A DNA stretch of 64,000 nucleotides from Flavobacterium sp. 90 (lineage in GTDB: Bacteria; Bacteroidota; Bacteroidia; Flavobacteriales; Flavobacteriaceae), in the NCBI RefSeq assembly GCF_004339525.1, contig NZ_SMGE01000001.1, positions 3,968,001-4,032,000 on the forward strand, read 5' to 3'. The position numbers and the translations under genes are program-made. Below the pieces are notes generated by a model, which was not told where the DNA came from, ran no database searches, and saw only the letters and a list, made by a program, of their open reading frames with translations. Within the stretch, counting starts at the first letter, position 1. Each line of letters opens with the position of its first letter. Positions 34,312-42,763 of the stretch are shown in pieces.

Positions 34312-34346
34312 AAAAAAATCCGACTTGCTTTCACAAATCGGATTTT
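34312..34346 (-). terminator. Terminator, shared sequence family (copy 2)
   Basis: Same stem (AAATCCGA / TCGGATTT) and same loop (CTTGCTTTCACAA on plus) as copy 1, with a T-run on the minus strand. It lies downstream of the DUF1254 gene. Confidence 0.85.
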
Positions 34347-34416
34347 AATTTTTAGTGATTATGCTTTAATTATGATTAGTTTCTTTTTGTTGAAAATTAA
34401 AAAATCTAGTTTTTAA

Positions 34417-35865
34417 TTATTTCACTTTTTCTAAATCATTCAATTTCCAACTTTGATCATACAAGTTTGGTGTTGGACCATAGAAGCGAGCCAGTATTTC
34501 AAATTTACCCTTAGGATCTGTTGGTACCCAATTTGATTCGCCGCTTTCTGGTGGAGTTGGACCAAAATAAAGATCAACCGAACCATCGCTATTTCTTTTA
34601 AGTCCTGGTGTTTGTGAAGAACGTCCAGCCCATTTTACATTCCGTATAAAAGTATGTGTATCACGATTATAAACTGTCATTGACCAATATTGTTTTACCG
34701 GAGCATTTGCAGGAACATTTACTTTATAGGTACTGCTGCCATCTAAAGCATTTCCGTCTTTGTCAACTATTTGCATTAAATAAAACTGTGATTCGCCAAG
34801 ATGTTTGGCACTGAAGAAGGCAATCATATAAATCATTCCCCGATTGTCTGTAGGGTAAGAGTCAGATACATGATACATATTCCTTACATTTGCCGCAAAG
34901 TCTTCTGTCGCTGGAAAAATCCAATGAGTTCCTTTGAAAAAAGGATTTATTGATTCATAATTAAAATCAAGCCATTTTTTAGCTGTTTTTGCAGAAGCCG
35001 CAAGAATTTCTTTTGTTCGGGCGTCGGGACTAAAAGTTTTTCCTCTTTCAATGCCAAGAGTTTTCAATGGATCTATCATTGCTCGATCTCTTTCTAACCA
35101 TGGTTCTTCTTGTATTATTTTATTTAACGATTCATAAAAACTGAAATCATAAGGAATATTTGATTCGTACACTTTATCACTGGCGTCTATAAAAGTTGTT
35201 ACAGGATTTTTTGAAGCTTCACTTAACGGATAAACTTTTATACGCTTAGAATAAGCAACTGCTGCGGCAACATCATCATCGCTTCCACTTTTTAATACAG
35301 ATCGAAGTAGCGCATAACCACGGTAAGTATCAGATTGTAAAGGAATGTATCCTGAAGGTATTTTGTTTTTGTCATAACCCGGCGGGAGAAAAAGATATTT
35401 TCCACCTTTACCTTTGTCAACTCCACCAGGTCCTACGTCATCAAGAGAATTTTGCCAGTAAGTCATTACACTTCCGTTAAAAACGCCATTATCAGCAGGC
35501 GGAATTTCAAGAACTACAGGTCCAACTTTTTCGGTATTAAAAAAAGGCATTAGATAAATTACATCCGGATTTGGTGTTAAGGTTTGATTTTTCCAGTCTA
35601 ACAATTTTGGCCAGATAACGACCTGATTGTAATTACCGTTTATTTTGGTGAAACCATCATACATCAATTGAAAATTAACCGCAGGCATACCCCAAATCGC
35701 TGCTTCTACACCACGTTGATATAGAATTTGTTCTTTAATATTTGCAGGTTTAAATGCAGTAGTTACGGTATCTGCATCGTTTGTTGTTTCTGTATTTTTT
35801 GTGGTGGATTTATTGCAAGCTGTTAGTAGCAGAGCAAACAAGAGAGAAATAAGAACTTTTTTCAT
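34417..35865 (-). CDS. DUF1254/DUF1214 lipoprotein
   Basis: The 482-residue protein has a lipoprotein signal (LLTAC, C17) and the DUF1254 (about 50-190) plus DUF1214 (about 370-470) pair. Motifs include GVEAAIWGMPAVNFQLMYDG, LTPNPDVIYLMPFFNTEKVG, PADNGVFNGSVMTYWQNSLD and YWSMTVYNRDTHTFIRN. Members are widespread envelope proteins of uncertain function. It ends in the shared terminator type. Confidence 0.9.
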   Translation of the reverse strand: MKKVLISLLFALLLTACNKSTTKNTETTNDADTVTTAFKPANIKEQILYQRGVEAAIWGMPAVNFQLMYDGFTKINGNYNQVVIWPKLLDWKNQTLTPNPDVIYLMPFFNTEKVGPVVLEIPPADNGVFNGSVMTYWQNSLDDVGPGGVDKGKGGKYLFLPPGYDKNKIPSGYIPLQSDTYRGYALLRSVLKSGSDDDVAAAVAYSKRIKVYPLSEASKNPVTTFIDASDKVYESNIPYDFSFYESLNKIIQEEPWLERDRAMIDPLKTLGIERGKTFSPDARTKEILAASAKTAKKWLDFNYESINPFFKGTHWIFPATEDFAANVRNMYHVSDSYPTDNRGMIYMIAFFSAKHLGESQFYLMQIVDKDGNALDGSSTYKVNVPANAPVKQYWSMTVYNRDTHTFIRNVKWAGRSSQTPGLKRNSDGSVDLYFGPTPPESGESNWVPTDPKGKFEILARFYGPTPNLYDQSWKLNDLEKVK

Positions 35866-36219
35866 AATAGCAATTTATTGTGATTACAAATTTTAGGTTT
35901 TCAACTTTTTTGAATCTTAAAAAGATAAAGAGGACGAATCTTAAGTAAAACTCCTAACCAGAATTGAAAGAAGTTTGTTTTTTGTATTGCAGATAAAAAC
36001 TATTTTGGCGAAGATAAATCTGATTACTATCAGATTTTTAAGATAGTTAAATGTACAAAAAAATATTAAATTTTAAAATATTTGTATTTAACTAATTGTA
36101 TTACAGTGTTTTGTTTTATCTCTTGAAGAATTGTACTCTTTAGAAGTTTTTTAGAAGAGAATTATATGAACTACAAAAAAAAATCCGACTTGCTTTGACA
36201 AATCGGATTTTAAATAATG
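35866..36219. other. Intergenic region upstream of DUF1254 gene
   Basis: These 354 bases are AT-rich. The only structure I can support is the terminator at 36175-36211, after the DUF2314-ankyrin gene. No small gene or exact TAnnTTTG element for the DUF1254 gene is visible. Confidence 0.6.
36175..36211 (-). terminator. Terminator, shared sequence family (copy 3)
   Basis: Same stem as copies 1 and 2; the loop differs by one base (CTTGCTTTGACAA on plus). It lies just after the DUF2314-ankyrin gene stop at 36220. Confidence 0.85.
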
Positions 36220-36969
36220 TTATTTTAAGAGTGGAATCAAATGTTCCCATTTTAGTTGTTCTACAAAATCTAATGCAGTTTTGTCATTATATGTTTTTGC
36301 GTTTTTATCAGCGCCTGATTCTATTAGAACTTCGATAATAGAACTATTTCCAGCAATTGCTTCTCTATGTAAAAAAGTATATCCTGATTCATCTTGTGCT
36401 GTAAGTTCGTTCGGATTTGTTTTTATAAACTCAACAAGGCTTTCTTTCATGTTTTTACTCATAGGATGTTCGATCAGATTCTCTGGTTTTTCTTTTTGCT
36501 CATACGCAACCAGAATATCATTGAAGTCGCCAAAATTTAAACCCCATGCTTCGTCATGTTCTTCTCTTTCGGTTTCGCTCATTTCTGATCGCATAGCGTG
36601 TATCGTAAAACCTCCGTATGTTTTGTCTTGAGTGGTAAATAACCAGTCGCTAATTTGATTTACCGGAATCTCGACATAATCACCATTAGCAACATTTGTT
36701 AATTCGTTTGGATCATTTACTAAGATGCCTTTTATTTTTTCGCCATCAAAATTAATCTCATTTATCCACATATGTTCAACGGCTGTATCATTATTTATTT
36801 CTTGAGTAAAGGCAAGTTTTACACAAGCTACATCAAGTGCCGGAACTATTCGGCGATATTCCCATGATAATTCTCTCCAAAAATATTTAAAAGTCTCCTG
36901 TGCTTTTTTAAATGCGGCAATCATTTTAGGGCTTTCTCCGTCTGCAAAAAATATTGGTGTATTTTCCAT
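36220..36969 (-). CDS. DUF2314 domain protein with C-terminal ankyrin repeats
   Basis: The 249-residue protein has an N-terminal DUF2314-like region (VEHMWINEINFDGEKIKGIL and GDYVEIPVNQISDWLF) to about residue 140. Ankyrin units occupy about 185-249 (DESGYTFLHREAIAGNSSII, VLIESGADKNAKTYNDKTAL). DUF2314 proteins often occur with immunity or protein-contact roles, but none is shown here. The ankyrin part suggests a protein-binding function. Confidence 0.85.
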   Translation of the reverse strand: MENTPIFFADGESPKMIAAFKKAQETFKYFWRELSWEYRRIVPALDVACVKLAFTQEINNDTAVEHMWINEINFDGEKIKGILVNDPNELTNVANGDYVEIPVNQISDWLFTTQDKTYGGFTIHAMRSEMSETEREEHDEAWGLNFGDFNDILVAYEQKEKPENLIEHPMSKNMKESLVEFIKTNPNELTAQDESGYTFLHREAIAGNSSIIEVLIESGADKNAKTYNDKTALDFVEQLKWEHLIPLLK

Positions 36970-37093
36970 TACATGTATTTTATGATAATTATTTTTTATA
37001 AAGTAAATATAATTTTTTTACTACAAATCCGCCAATGTCAATTGCCGATTTTAAGAATGTTTGATGTATTTATGCTTACTTTTCTAATAGTGC

Positions 37094-37130
37094 AAAAAAA
37101 ATCCGACTTGCTTTCACAAATCGGATTTTT
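37094..37130 (-). terminator. Terminator, shared sequence family (copy 4)
   Basis: Same stem and loop as copy 1, here after the lpdA stop at 37184, with a T-run on the minus strand. Confidence 0.85.
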
Positions 37131-37183
37131 AAATTGAAAATAATATGTAACTCGCATTAATGCATTTGCATCAATACAATATT

Positions 37184-38572
37184 TTACAAGTGAATTACTT
37201 CGCCGTAAGCATCAGCTACAGCTTCCATAACAGCCTCGCTCATTGTTGGGTGAGGGTGAATAGATTTAAGGATTTCATGACCTGTAGTTTCTAGTTTACG
37301 AGCTACAACTGCTTCAGCAATCATATCTGTAACACCAGCACCAATCATGTGGCATCCTAACCATTCTCCATATTTTGCATCAAAGATTACTTTTACGAAT
37401 CCGTCTGGAGTTCCGGCAGCTTTTGCTTTTCCTGAAGCTGAGAATGGGAATTTACCAATTTTTAATTCGTATCCTTTTTCTTTAGCTTGTTTTTCAGTCA
37501 AACCTACAGAAGCGATTTCAGGAGTTGCATAAGTACAACCAGGAACGTTTCCGTAATCGATTGGATCTACGTGTAAACCAGCAATTTTTTCTACACAGTT
37601 AATTCCTTCAGCAGAAGCTACGTGAGCCAAAGCTTGTCCAGGAGTAACGTCTCCAATTGCATAATATCCAGGAATGTTAGTTGCGTTGTAAGCGTTTACT
37701 AAGATTTTATCTCTGTCAACAGCAATTCCAACTTCTTCTAAACCGATGTTTTCAATGTTAGTTTTGATACCAACTGCCGAAAGTACGATGTCAGCTTCAA
37801 GAACTTCTTCACCTTTTGCAGTTTTAACAAATGCTTTAACTCCTGCACCAGTTGTGTCAATACGCTCAACAGATGAGTTAGTCATGATTTTAATTCCCGC
37901 TTTTTTCAAAGAACGCTCAAATTGTTTTGAGATATCTTCGTCTTCTACAGGAACAACGTTTGGCATAAATTCTACAATAGTAACTTCAGTTCCCATTGAG
38001 TTGTAGAAATGTGCAAATTCAACTCCAATAGCTCCAGAACCTACAATAATCATAGATTTTGGTTGTGTTGGTAAAGTCATTGCTTGTCTGTATCCAATTA
38101 CTTTTACACCATCTTGTGGCAAGTTTGGTAACTCACGAGAGCGAGCTCCAGTTGCGATGATAATATGGTCAGCACTATATTCAGTAACTTTATTGTCTTT
38201 ATCAGTAACGTCAAGTTTTTTACCTGGTTTTAGTTTTCCAAAACCTTCAATAACGTCAATTTTGTTTTTCTTCATTAAGAACTGAACTCCTTTGCTCATT
38301 CCTTCAGCAACACCACGGCTACGTTGTACAACTGCTGGGAAATCTTTGTCAAATTCAGAAACTTTCAATCCGTAGTCAGAAGCATGTTTTAAGTAATCAA
38401 AAACCTGAGCTGATTTTAGTAATGCTTTTGTTGGGATACATCCCCAGTTTAAACATACACCACCAAGGTTTTCTTTTTCAACTACAGCAACTTTAAAGCC
38501 TAATTGTGAAGCTCTAATAGCTGTTACATATCCGCCAGGACCACTTCCTAAAACAATAACGTCGTATTTCAT
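37184..38572 (-). CDS. lpdA: Dihydrolipoyl dehydrogenase
   Basis: The 462-residue flavoprotein is the E3 component of 2-oxoacid dehydrogenase and glycine cleavage complexes, reoxidising dihydrolipoamide with NAD+. The FAD motif is VLGSGPGGYVTAIRASQLGF, the redox-active disulfide is C40 and C45 in GGVCLNWGCIPTKALL, the NAD motif is VGSGAIGVEFAHFYNSMG, and the active-site HPHPTMSEA is near the C-terminus. Length and motifs are complete. The gene is alone, so complex subunits are elsewhere. Confidence 0.97.
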   Translation of the reverse strand: MKYDVIVLGSGPGGYVTAIRASQLGFKVAVVEKENLGGVCLNWGCIPTKALLKSAQVFDYLKHASDYGLKVSEFDKDFPAVVQRSRGVAEGMSKGVQFLMKKNKIDVIEGFGKLKPGKKLDVTDKDNKVTEYSADHIIIATGARSRELPNLPQDGVKVIGYRQAMTLPTQPKSMIIVGSGAIGVEFAHFYNSMGTEVTIVEFMPNVVPVEDEDISKQFERSLKKAGIKIMTNSSVERIDTTGAGVKAFVKTAKGEEVLEADIVLSAVGIKTNIENIGLEEVGIAVDRDKILVNAYNATNIPGYYAIGDVTPGQALAHVASAEGINCVEKIAGLHVDPIDYGNVPGCTYATPEIASVGLTEKQAKEKGYELKIGKFPFSASGKAKAAGTPDGFVKVIFDAKYGEWLGCHMIGAGVTDMIAEAVVARKLETTGHEILKSIHPHPTMSEAVMEAVADAYGEVIHL

Positions 38573-38757
38573 TTTTTTGGTTTTTAGTATTTAATACCGA
38601 AAATGAGGTTTATAATTCCGAAACTCTTTTTCGATTTTCTTTTTGTTATTTGTGATTGCGAATTTAAGGAATTATTTTAAAAAAATAGTAAGTTGTAAAA
38701 AGGTAAAATGTGAAAATGTGAAAAGTGTGATGTATAATGGCTGAGATTTAAAATTAA

Positions 38758-38813
38758 AAAGGTAAAATGTGAAATGTTAGTTTAAATATTCTAACATTTC
38801 ACATTTTACCTTT
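38758..38813. repeat. 23-bp perfect inverted repeat
   Basis: Arms 38758-38780 (with GGTAAAATGTGAAATGTTAG) and 38791-38813 are exact complements with a 10-base loop. Extra GTGAAAATGTGAAAAGTGTG units precede it from 38701. It lies between the lpdA start and the NUMOD4-like gene end. Confidence 0.88.
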
Positions 38814-38845
38814 CACATTTTAGCTTTTACGTTTTTCAATAACAA

Positions 38846-39430
38846 TTAGACCTTAACGTGTCCCCAGTTTTCTCCGCTGGCAATACGTCTTATTTGCATT
38901 TCGCTTACGCCAAATTGTTTTGCGATTATTTTCAGACGTGTTTTTTGTTCCGGACGGGCAAGGATTTTTTTGATCAACATTACTTTTGTAGTTGTCAATT
39001 TTCGTCCGTCAGCTTTTAAGTTGTGTTCGATAAGATTCTTTTTTGCCTGAATTACACGCGGACTTTTGCGGCTGTGTTCCATCATTTCGGCTTTTGTGGC
39101 CCAACGTAAGTTTTTTTCATCATCGTTACTTCTGTTGTAATCCAGATGCAATACATAAGTCTGTTCTTCTGATTTTTTCGGAAGGAAATATTGAGCAACT
39201 AATTTGTATAAAAAGAGGTATTTGTTGACAATTTTGTCGTCTTTTTTTACTTTAAATCTAAAAGTTGGATATCCATCACTTAATCCGCCTTTTAAGAGAC
39301 GGCCGTTTTCAATTTCATCAGTAAAGCTTATTAATCGGCCTCTGTTTGAAATGGCATAACGTAATTGTAATGAAGCATTTATTTCTATTTCTTTGAACTG
39401 TTCGTTTGGATAAAATCTGTTTTGTGGCAT
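38846..39430 (-). CDS. NUMOD4-like / degenerate HNH protein with helix-turn-helix
   Basis: The 194-residue protein begins with NUMOD4-like sequence (YAISNRGRLISFTDEIENGR). An HNH-like block is YVLHLDYNRSNDDEKNLRWATKAEMMEHSR, compared with the usual DHIDGNxxNNxxENLRWAT; the key DH is LH here, so nuclease activity is doubtful. The C-terminus has a helix-turn-helix (RLKIIAKQFGVSEMQIRRIA). It may be a regulator or a domesticated homing-endonuclease relative. It stands between lpdA and an ABC exporter. Confidence 0.8.
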   Translation of the reverse strand: MPQNRFYPNEQFKEIEINASLQLRYAISNRGRLISFTDEIENGRLLKGGLSDGYPTFRFKVKKDDKIVNKYLFLYKLVAQYFLPKKSEEQTYVLHLDYNRSNDDEKNLRWATKAEMMEHSRKSPRVIQAKKNLIEHNLKADGRKLTTTKVMLIKKILARPEQKTRLKIIAKQFGVSEMQIRRIASGENWGHVKV

Positions 39431-39573
39431 TTTCTTTTACATTTGATTTCTGTCTCTCAAAGATAAAGAATTCAATAAAAAAGACTGCTATGGTGCAGGT
39501 TACGAACCGCCACATTTATGATTCTTATAACGCTAATTTAACTTTTTTAAGAACTTTTTTAGCATTTCAAATC

Positions 39574-41328
39574 TCAATTGGCGACAGAAAATTGCGAATC
39601 GTATAGGTTTTTGTAATATCCGTCGATTTTATTAAGCAATTCTTGATGAGTTCCCTGTTCTACAATCAAACCTTTATCCATAACCACAATCTTATCAGCA
39701 TTTACAATTGTGGCCAATCTGTGCGCAATTATAATCGAAGTTCTTCCTTTAGTGATCGTTTCGGTCGCACGCTGAATTAATTCTTCAGAATAAGTATCAA
39801 TCGAAGATGTAGCTTCATCCAAAATCAAAATGCTAGGATTACTCACATATGATCGTAAAAAAGCGATTAATTGTCGTTGTCCTGACGAAAGCATTACACC
39901 ACGCTCTTTTACATCAAAATCATAATTATCCGGAAGACTCATAATAAAATCATGTACTCCAATTTTTTTGGCAGCATCCAAAACTTGTTCGCGTGTAATC
40001 TCAGGATTGTGCAAAGTGATATTGTTATAAATCGTATCGGCAAACAAAAAAACATCTTGCAAAACCACTGCAATTTGCTTTCTCAAAGAAGCCAAAGTAT
40101 AATTCTCAATATTATGACCGTCAATAAAAATAGTTCCGCTATTAATTTCGTAGAAACGATTCAGTAAATTGATAATCGTTGATTTTCCGGCTCCTGTCGA
40201 TCCTACAATAGCAATAGTTTGCCCTGAATCAACAGATAAATCAATTCCTTTTATAACTTCTTCTTCCGGAATATAACTAAAACGGACGTCTTTGAATTCG
40301 ATACTTCCTTCAAAAACCGGTGCTTCAAGTGTTCCAGTATCCTGAATATGATCCTGAGTATCGATAATATCAAAAACACGATTGGCAGCAATCATTCCCA
40401 ATTGCATCTCGTTGAACTTATCCGCAATCTGACGTAATGGATTAAACAACATTCCAATAAACATTGTATAGGAAAACAAATCACCAAAAGTTGTAAAATG
40501 ATCGCCGTTCAGGATTTTAAATCCACCATAAACAACCACTAATCCCAAAGTAATAGACGAAATAATATCTGCAATTGGGAAAAAGATCGAGTTATAAAGA
40601 ATCGTTTTGATCCATGCAACTCTATGTTTATCATTGATAACTCTGAAGTTTTCGGCTTCAATTTTCTCACGATTAAAAAGCTGAACAATCTTCATTCCCG
40701 TAACACGTTCTTGAACAAACGAGTTCATGTTGGCAATTTGCGTACGAACTTCCTCAAAAGCAACTTGCATTTTACGCTGAAAAATTCTTGTAATGTAAAC
40801 CAAAATTGGCATTGCAACAACCACAATCCAAGTCAGTTTCCAATTCATATAGAACATAAAAATCAAAACAACCAGCATTTTCATCAAGTCGCTTATAATC
40901 ATAAACAAACCTTGACTAAAAATACGTGCAATCGATTCAATGTCCGAAACTGATCTGGTAACCAATTGTCCAACCGGAACCAAATCAAAATACTTCATTC
41001 TAAAGCTCAAAATATGTTTGAAAAGTTTGGTTCTGATATCTTTTACAATATCCTGACCGAGCCAGTTTGCCCAAAACACAAAATAGAACTGAGAGAAAAC
41101 TTCGCATAAAAGTACAACGCCCATTAATATAATGTACATCAATAAACCATGCTTGTCATGCGTCTTGATATAGCCGTCGACCGTTTGCTTTAATAAATAG
41201 GGACGAAGTGCCGCAAAAATCGAAAGAGAAACTGCAAAAATGATAACGCCATAGTAGCGCCATTTATAAGGTTTAGTATATTTTAAAATTCGTTTGAATA
41301 ATCCGGTATCAAATGCTTTTGCTTTCAT
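39574..41328 (-). CDS. ABC transporter, fused permease and ATPase (MsbA-like half transporter)
   Basis: The 584-residue protein joins a six-helix exporter domain (residues about 20-310) to an ATPase domain. Walker A is GSTGAGKST, the signature is LSSGQRQLIAF, Walker B is SILILDEATSSID and the H-loop is IIIAHRLATI. It would act as a homodimer or heterodimer exporting lipids, drugs or peptides. The substrate is unknown. The adjacent gene upstream on the strand is truA, 93 bases away. Confidence 0.95.
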   Translation of the reverse strand: MKAKAFDTGLFKRILKYTKPYKWRYYGVIIFAVSLSIFAALRPYLLKQTVDGYIKTHDKHGLLMYIILMGVVLLCEVFSQFYFVFWANWLGQDIVKDIRTKLFKHILSFRMKYFDLVPVGQLVTRSVSDIESIARIFSQGLFMIISDLMKMLVVLIFMFYMNWKLTWIVVVAMPILVYITRIFQRKMQVAFEEVRTQIANMNSFVQERVTGMKIVQLFNREKIEAENFRVINDKHRVAWIKTILYNSIFFPIADIISSITLGLVVVYGGFKILNGDHFTTFGDLFSYTMFIGMLFNPLRQIADKFNEMQLGMIAANRVFDIIDTQDHIQDTGTLEAPVFEGSIEFKDVRFSYIPEEEVIKGIDLSVDSGQTIAIVGSTGAGKSTIINLLNRFYEINSGTIFIDGHNIENYTLASLRKQIAVVLQDVFLFADTIYNNITLHNPEITREQVLDAAKKIGVHDFIMSLPDNYDFDVKERGVMLSSGQRQLIAFLRSYVSNPSILILDEATSSIDTYSEELIQRATETITKGRTSIIIAHRLATIVNADKIVVMDKGLIVEQGTHQELLNKIDGYYKNLYDSQFSVAN

Positions 41329-41344
41329 TTTTATTTTTTCAATG

Positions 41345-41428
41345 CTTTAAGCTATAAGCTTTAGGCGATAAGCTTAACACTTTGTGGTGAAAGTCTATTG
41401 CTTAAAGCTTAAAGCCTACAGCTATAAG
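41345..41428. repeat. Imperfect inverted repeat overlapping the truA stop codon
   Basis: TTTAAGCTATAAGCTTTAGG near 41347 and CTTAAAGCTTAAAGCCTACA near 41401 are imperfect complements. The right side runs into the truA stop codon (41422-41424). It is likely a 3' end structure of truA. Confidence 0.55.
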
Positions 41429-42156
41429 TAATCGTAATCAATTTCGGTTAAATATAATCCGTGTGCCGGAACCGAGAATCCGGCTTTTTCTCTGCTTTTA
41501 CTCGCAATAATGTTTTCTAGATCGGCAAGAGAAATTTTATGCAAACCAATATTCACCAAAGTTCCCACAATGGCGCGAACCATATTTCGTAAAAAACGAT
41601 TCGCTGAAATGGTAAAAATCAATTTGTTATTTTCTTGTTTCCAATACGCCTCAAAAATCGTGCAATCAAAAGTGTTTACATCTGTATTTACTTTCGAAAA
41701 ACATTGAAAATCGGTATGATTCAGTAAGATTTTCGCGGCTTCATTCATCAAAGCTACGTCTAATTTTTGGTTAAAATACCAACTCAATTCTTCCGAGAAT
41801 GGATTTTTAATAGTATTGATATGATATTCATAGGTTCTTTTAGTGGCGTCAAATCTGCAATGCGCATCATCATGAACTAATATAATATCAAAAATGGCAA
41901 TGTCTTTTGGTAAATAGGAATTCAGTTTGTGTACTAAAGTCGGAACATCAATAGGATTTTCAAAATCAAAATGCCCGTACATTTCCTGTGCATGAACACC
42001 AGTATCAGTTCTTCCTGCGCCCATTATATTAATAGGAGCATTTAATAAAACCGAAAAAGCTTTGTTTAAAGTTTCCTGAACAGAAGAGGCGTTGGGCTGA
42101 AATTGCCAGCCATGATAATGTGTTCCGTTATAAGCAAAGTGAATAAAATATCTCAA
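41422..42156 (-). CDS. truA: tRNA pseudouridine(38-40) synthase
   Basis: The 244-residue enzyme modifies uridines 38-40 in the tRNA anticodon arm. The N-terminus YFIHFAYNGTHYHGWQFQPN and the catalytic aspartate in GAGRTDTGVHAQEMYGHFD, with ANRFLRNMVRAIVGTL later, are diagnostic. The length fits the family. A region rich in repeats lies upstream. Confidence 0.96.
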   Translation of the reverse strand: MRYFIHFAYNGTHYHGWQFQPNASSVQETLNKAFSVLLNAPINIMGAGRTDTGVHAQEMYGHFDFENPIDVPTLVHKLNSYLPKDIAIFDIILVHDDAHCRFDATKRTYEYHINTIKNPFSEELSWYFNQKLDVALMNEAAKILLNHTDFQCFSKVNTDVNTFDCTIFEAYWKQENNKLIFTISANRFLRNMVRAIVGTLVNIGLHKISLADLENIIASKSREKAGFSVPAHGLYLTEIDYDYL

Positions 42157-42253
42157 GGTGAAGGTTCAAAGGTTCTGAGGTACAAATGTACAAAGGTTTT
42201 TTTTCTTTTTGAGGTTCAAAGGAACAAAGGGACAAAGGTTCATAGGTTTTTTC

Positions 42254-42409
42254 TGCAACGTATATCGTAGAGACGCACAGCAGTGCGTCTAAGGTACAGA
42301 GGTTTTAAAGGTATAAAGGTTTTTGGAAGTTGCTAAGAATCTAAGTTGCTAATGTTCTGAGATTTTTTTTTGCAACGTATATCGTAGAGGCGCACAGCAG
42401 TGCTTCTAA
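42254..42409. repeat. 39-bp element repeated twice
   Basis: Copies at 42254-42292 and 42371-42409 share TGCAACGTATATCGTAGAG and a following AGACGCACAGCAGTGCGTCT-type hairpin; two bases differ. A related hairpin in the opposite orientation is at about 44869-44892. Confidence 0.85.
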
Positions 42410-42736
42410 CACAACGTGATAACATTTTTACCAATATGAGTTGTGCGTATTTTACGGAAAACCTCAAAATCTTCAAATAAAAACATTTGTTTTTATTTAT
42501 TATAGTACTTTTAAAAACTAAATAACAAAACCTTTGAACCTTTGCCTCTCTATGCCTCTGAACCTTTCTAAAAACTGTTAAAACCAAAAATACCAATCAT
42601 AGTTTATCCAACAAAAAATCGTGTCAGAAATTGACAATTCACACGATTTAATCAAACCTTTTTTTTAACATTTTTTGGAAAAAATTGGCAAAAGTTAATT
42701 TTTAAAATATTTCATTTTAACAGGAAGTATTTCTAC

Positions 42737-42744
42737 TATGTTTG
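42737..42744 (+). promoter_or_regulatory. Candidate -7 promoter element of the SPFH gene
   Basis: TATGTTTG matches TAnnTTTG exactly and lies 20 bases before the ATG at 42764. A clear TTG -33 element is not seen at the usual spacing. Confidence 0.5.
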
Positions 42745-42763
42745 TAGTCTAAATATCAAAACT

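Larger units (their letters stand above)
42157..42763. other. Intergenic region upstream of the SPFH gene
   Basis: These 607 bases between divergent genes hold the degenerate AACCTTTG-type repeats (42160-42370 and 42530-42580). They also hold two copies of a 39-base element (42254-42292 and 42371-42409, two mismatches; TGCAACGTATATCGTAGAG and a hairpin CGCACAGCAGTGCG in each). A promoter for the SPFH gene lies at 42737-42744. No real gene is seen. Confidence 0.65.

Noticed and set aside
42333..42596. Minus-strand 87-residue open frame
   Set aside because: It is made of repeat sequence with the AACCTTTG type and has no domain character.
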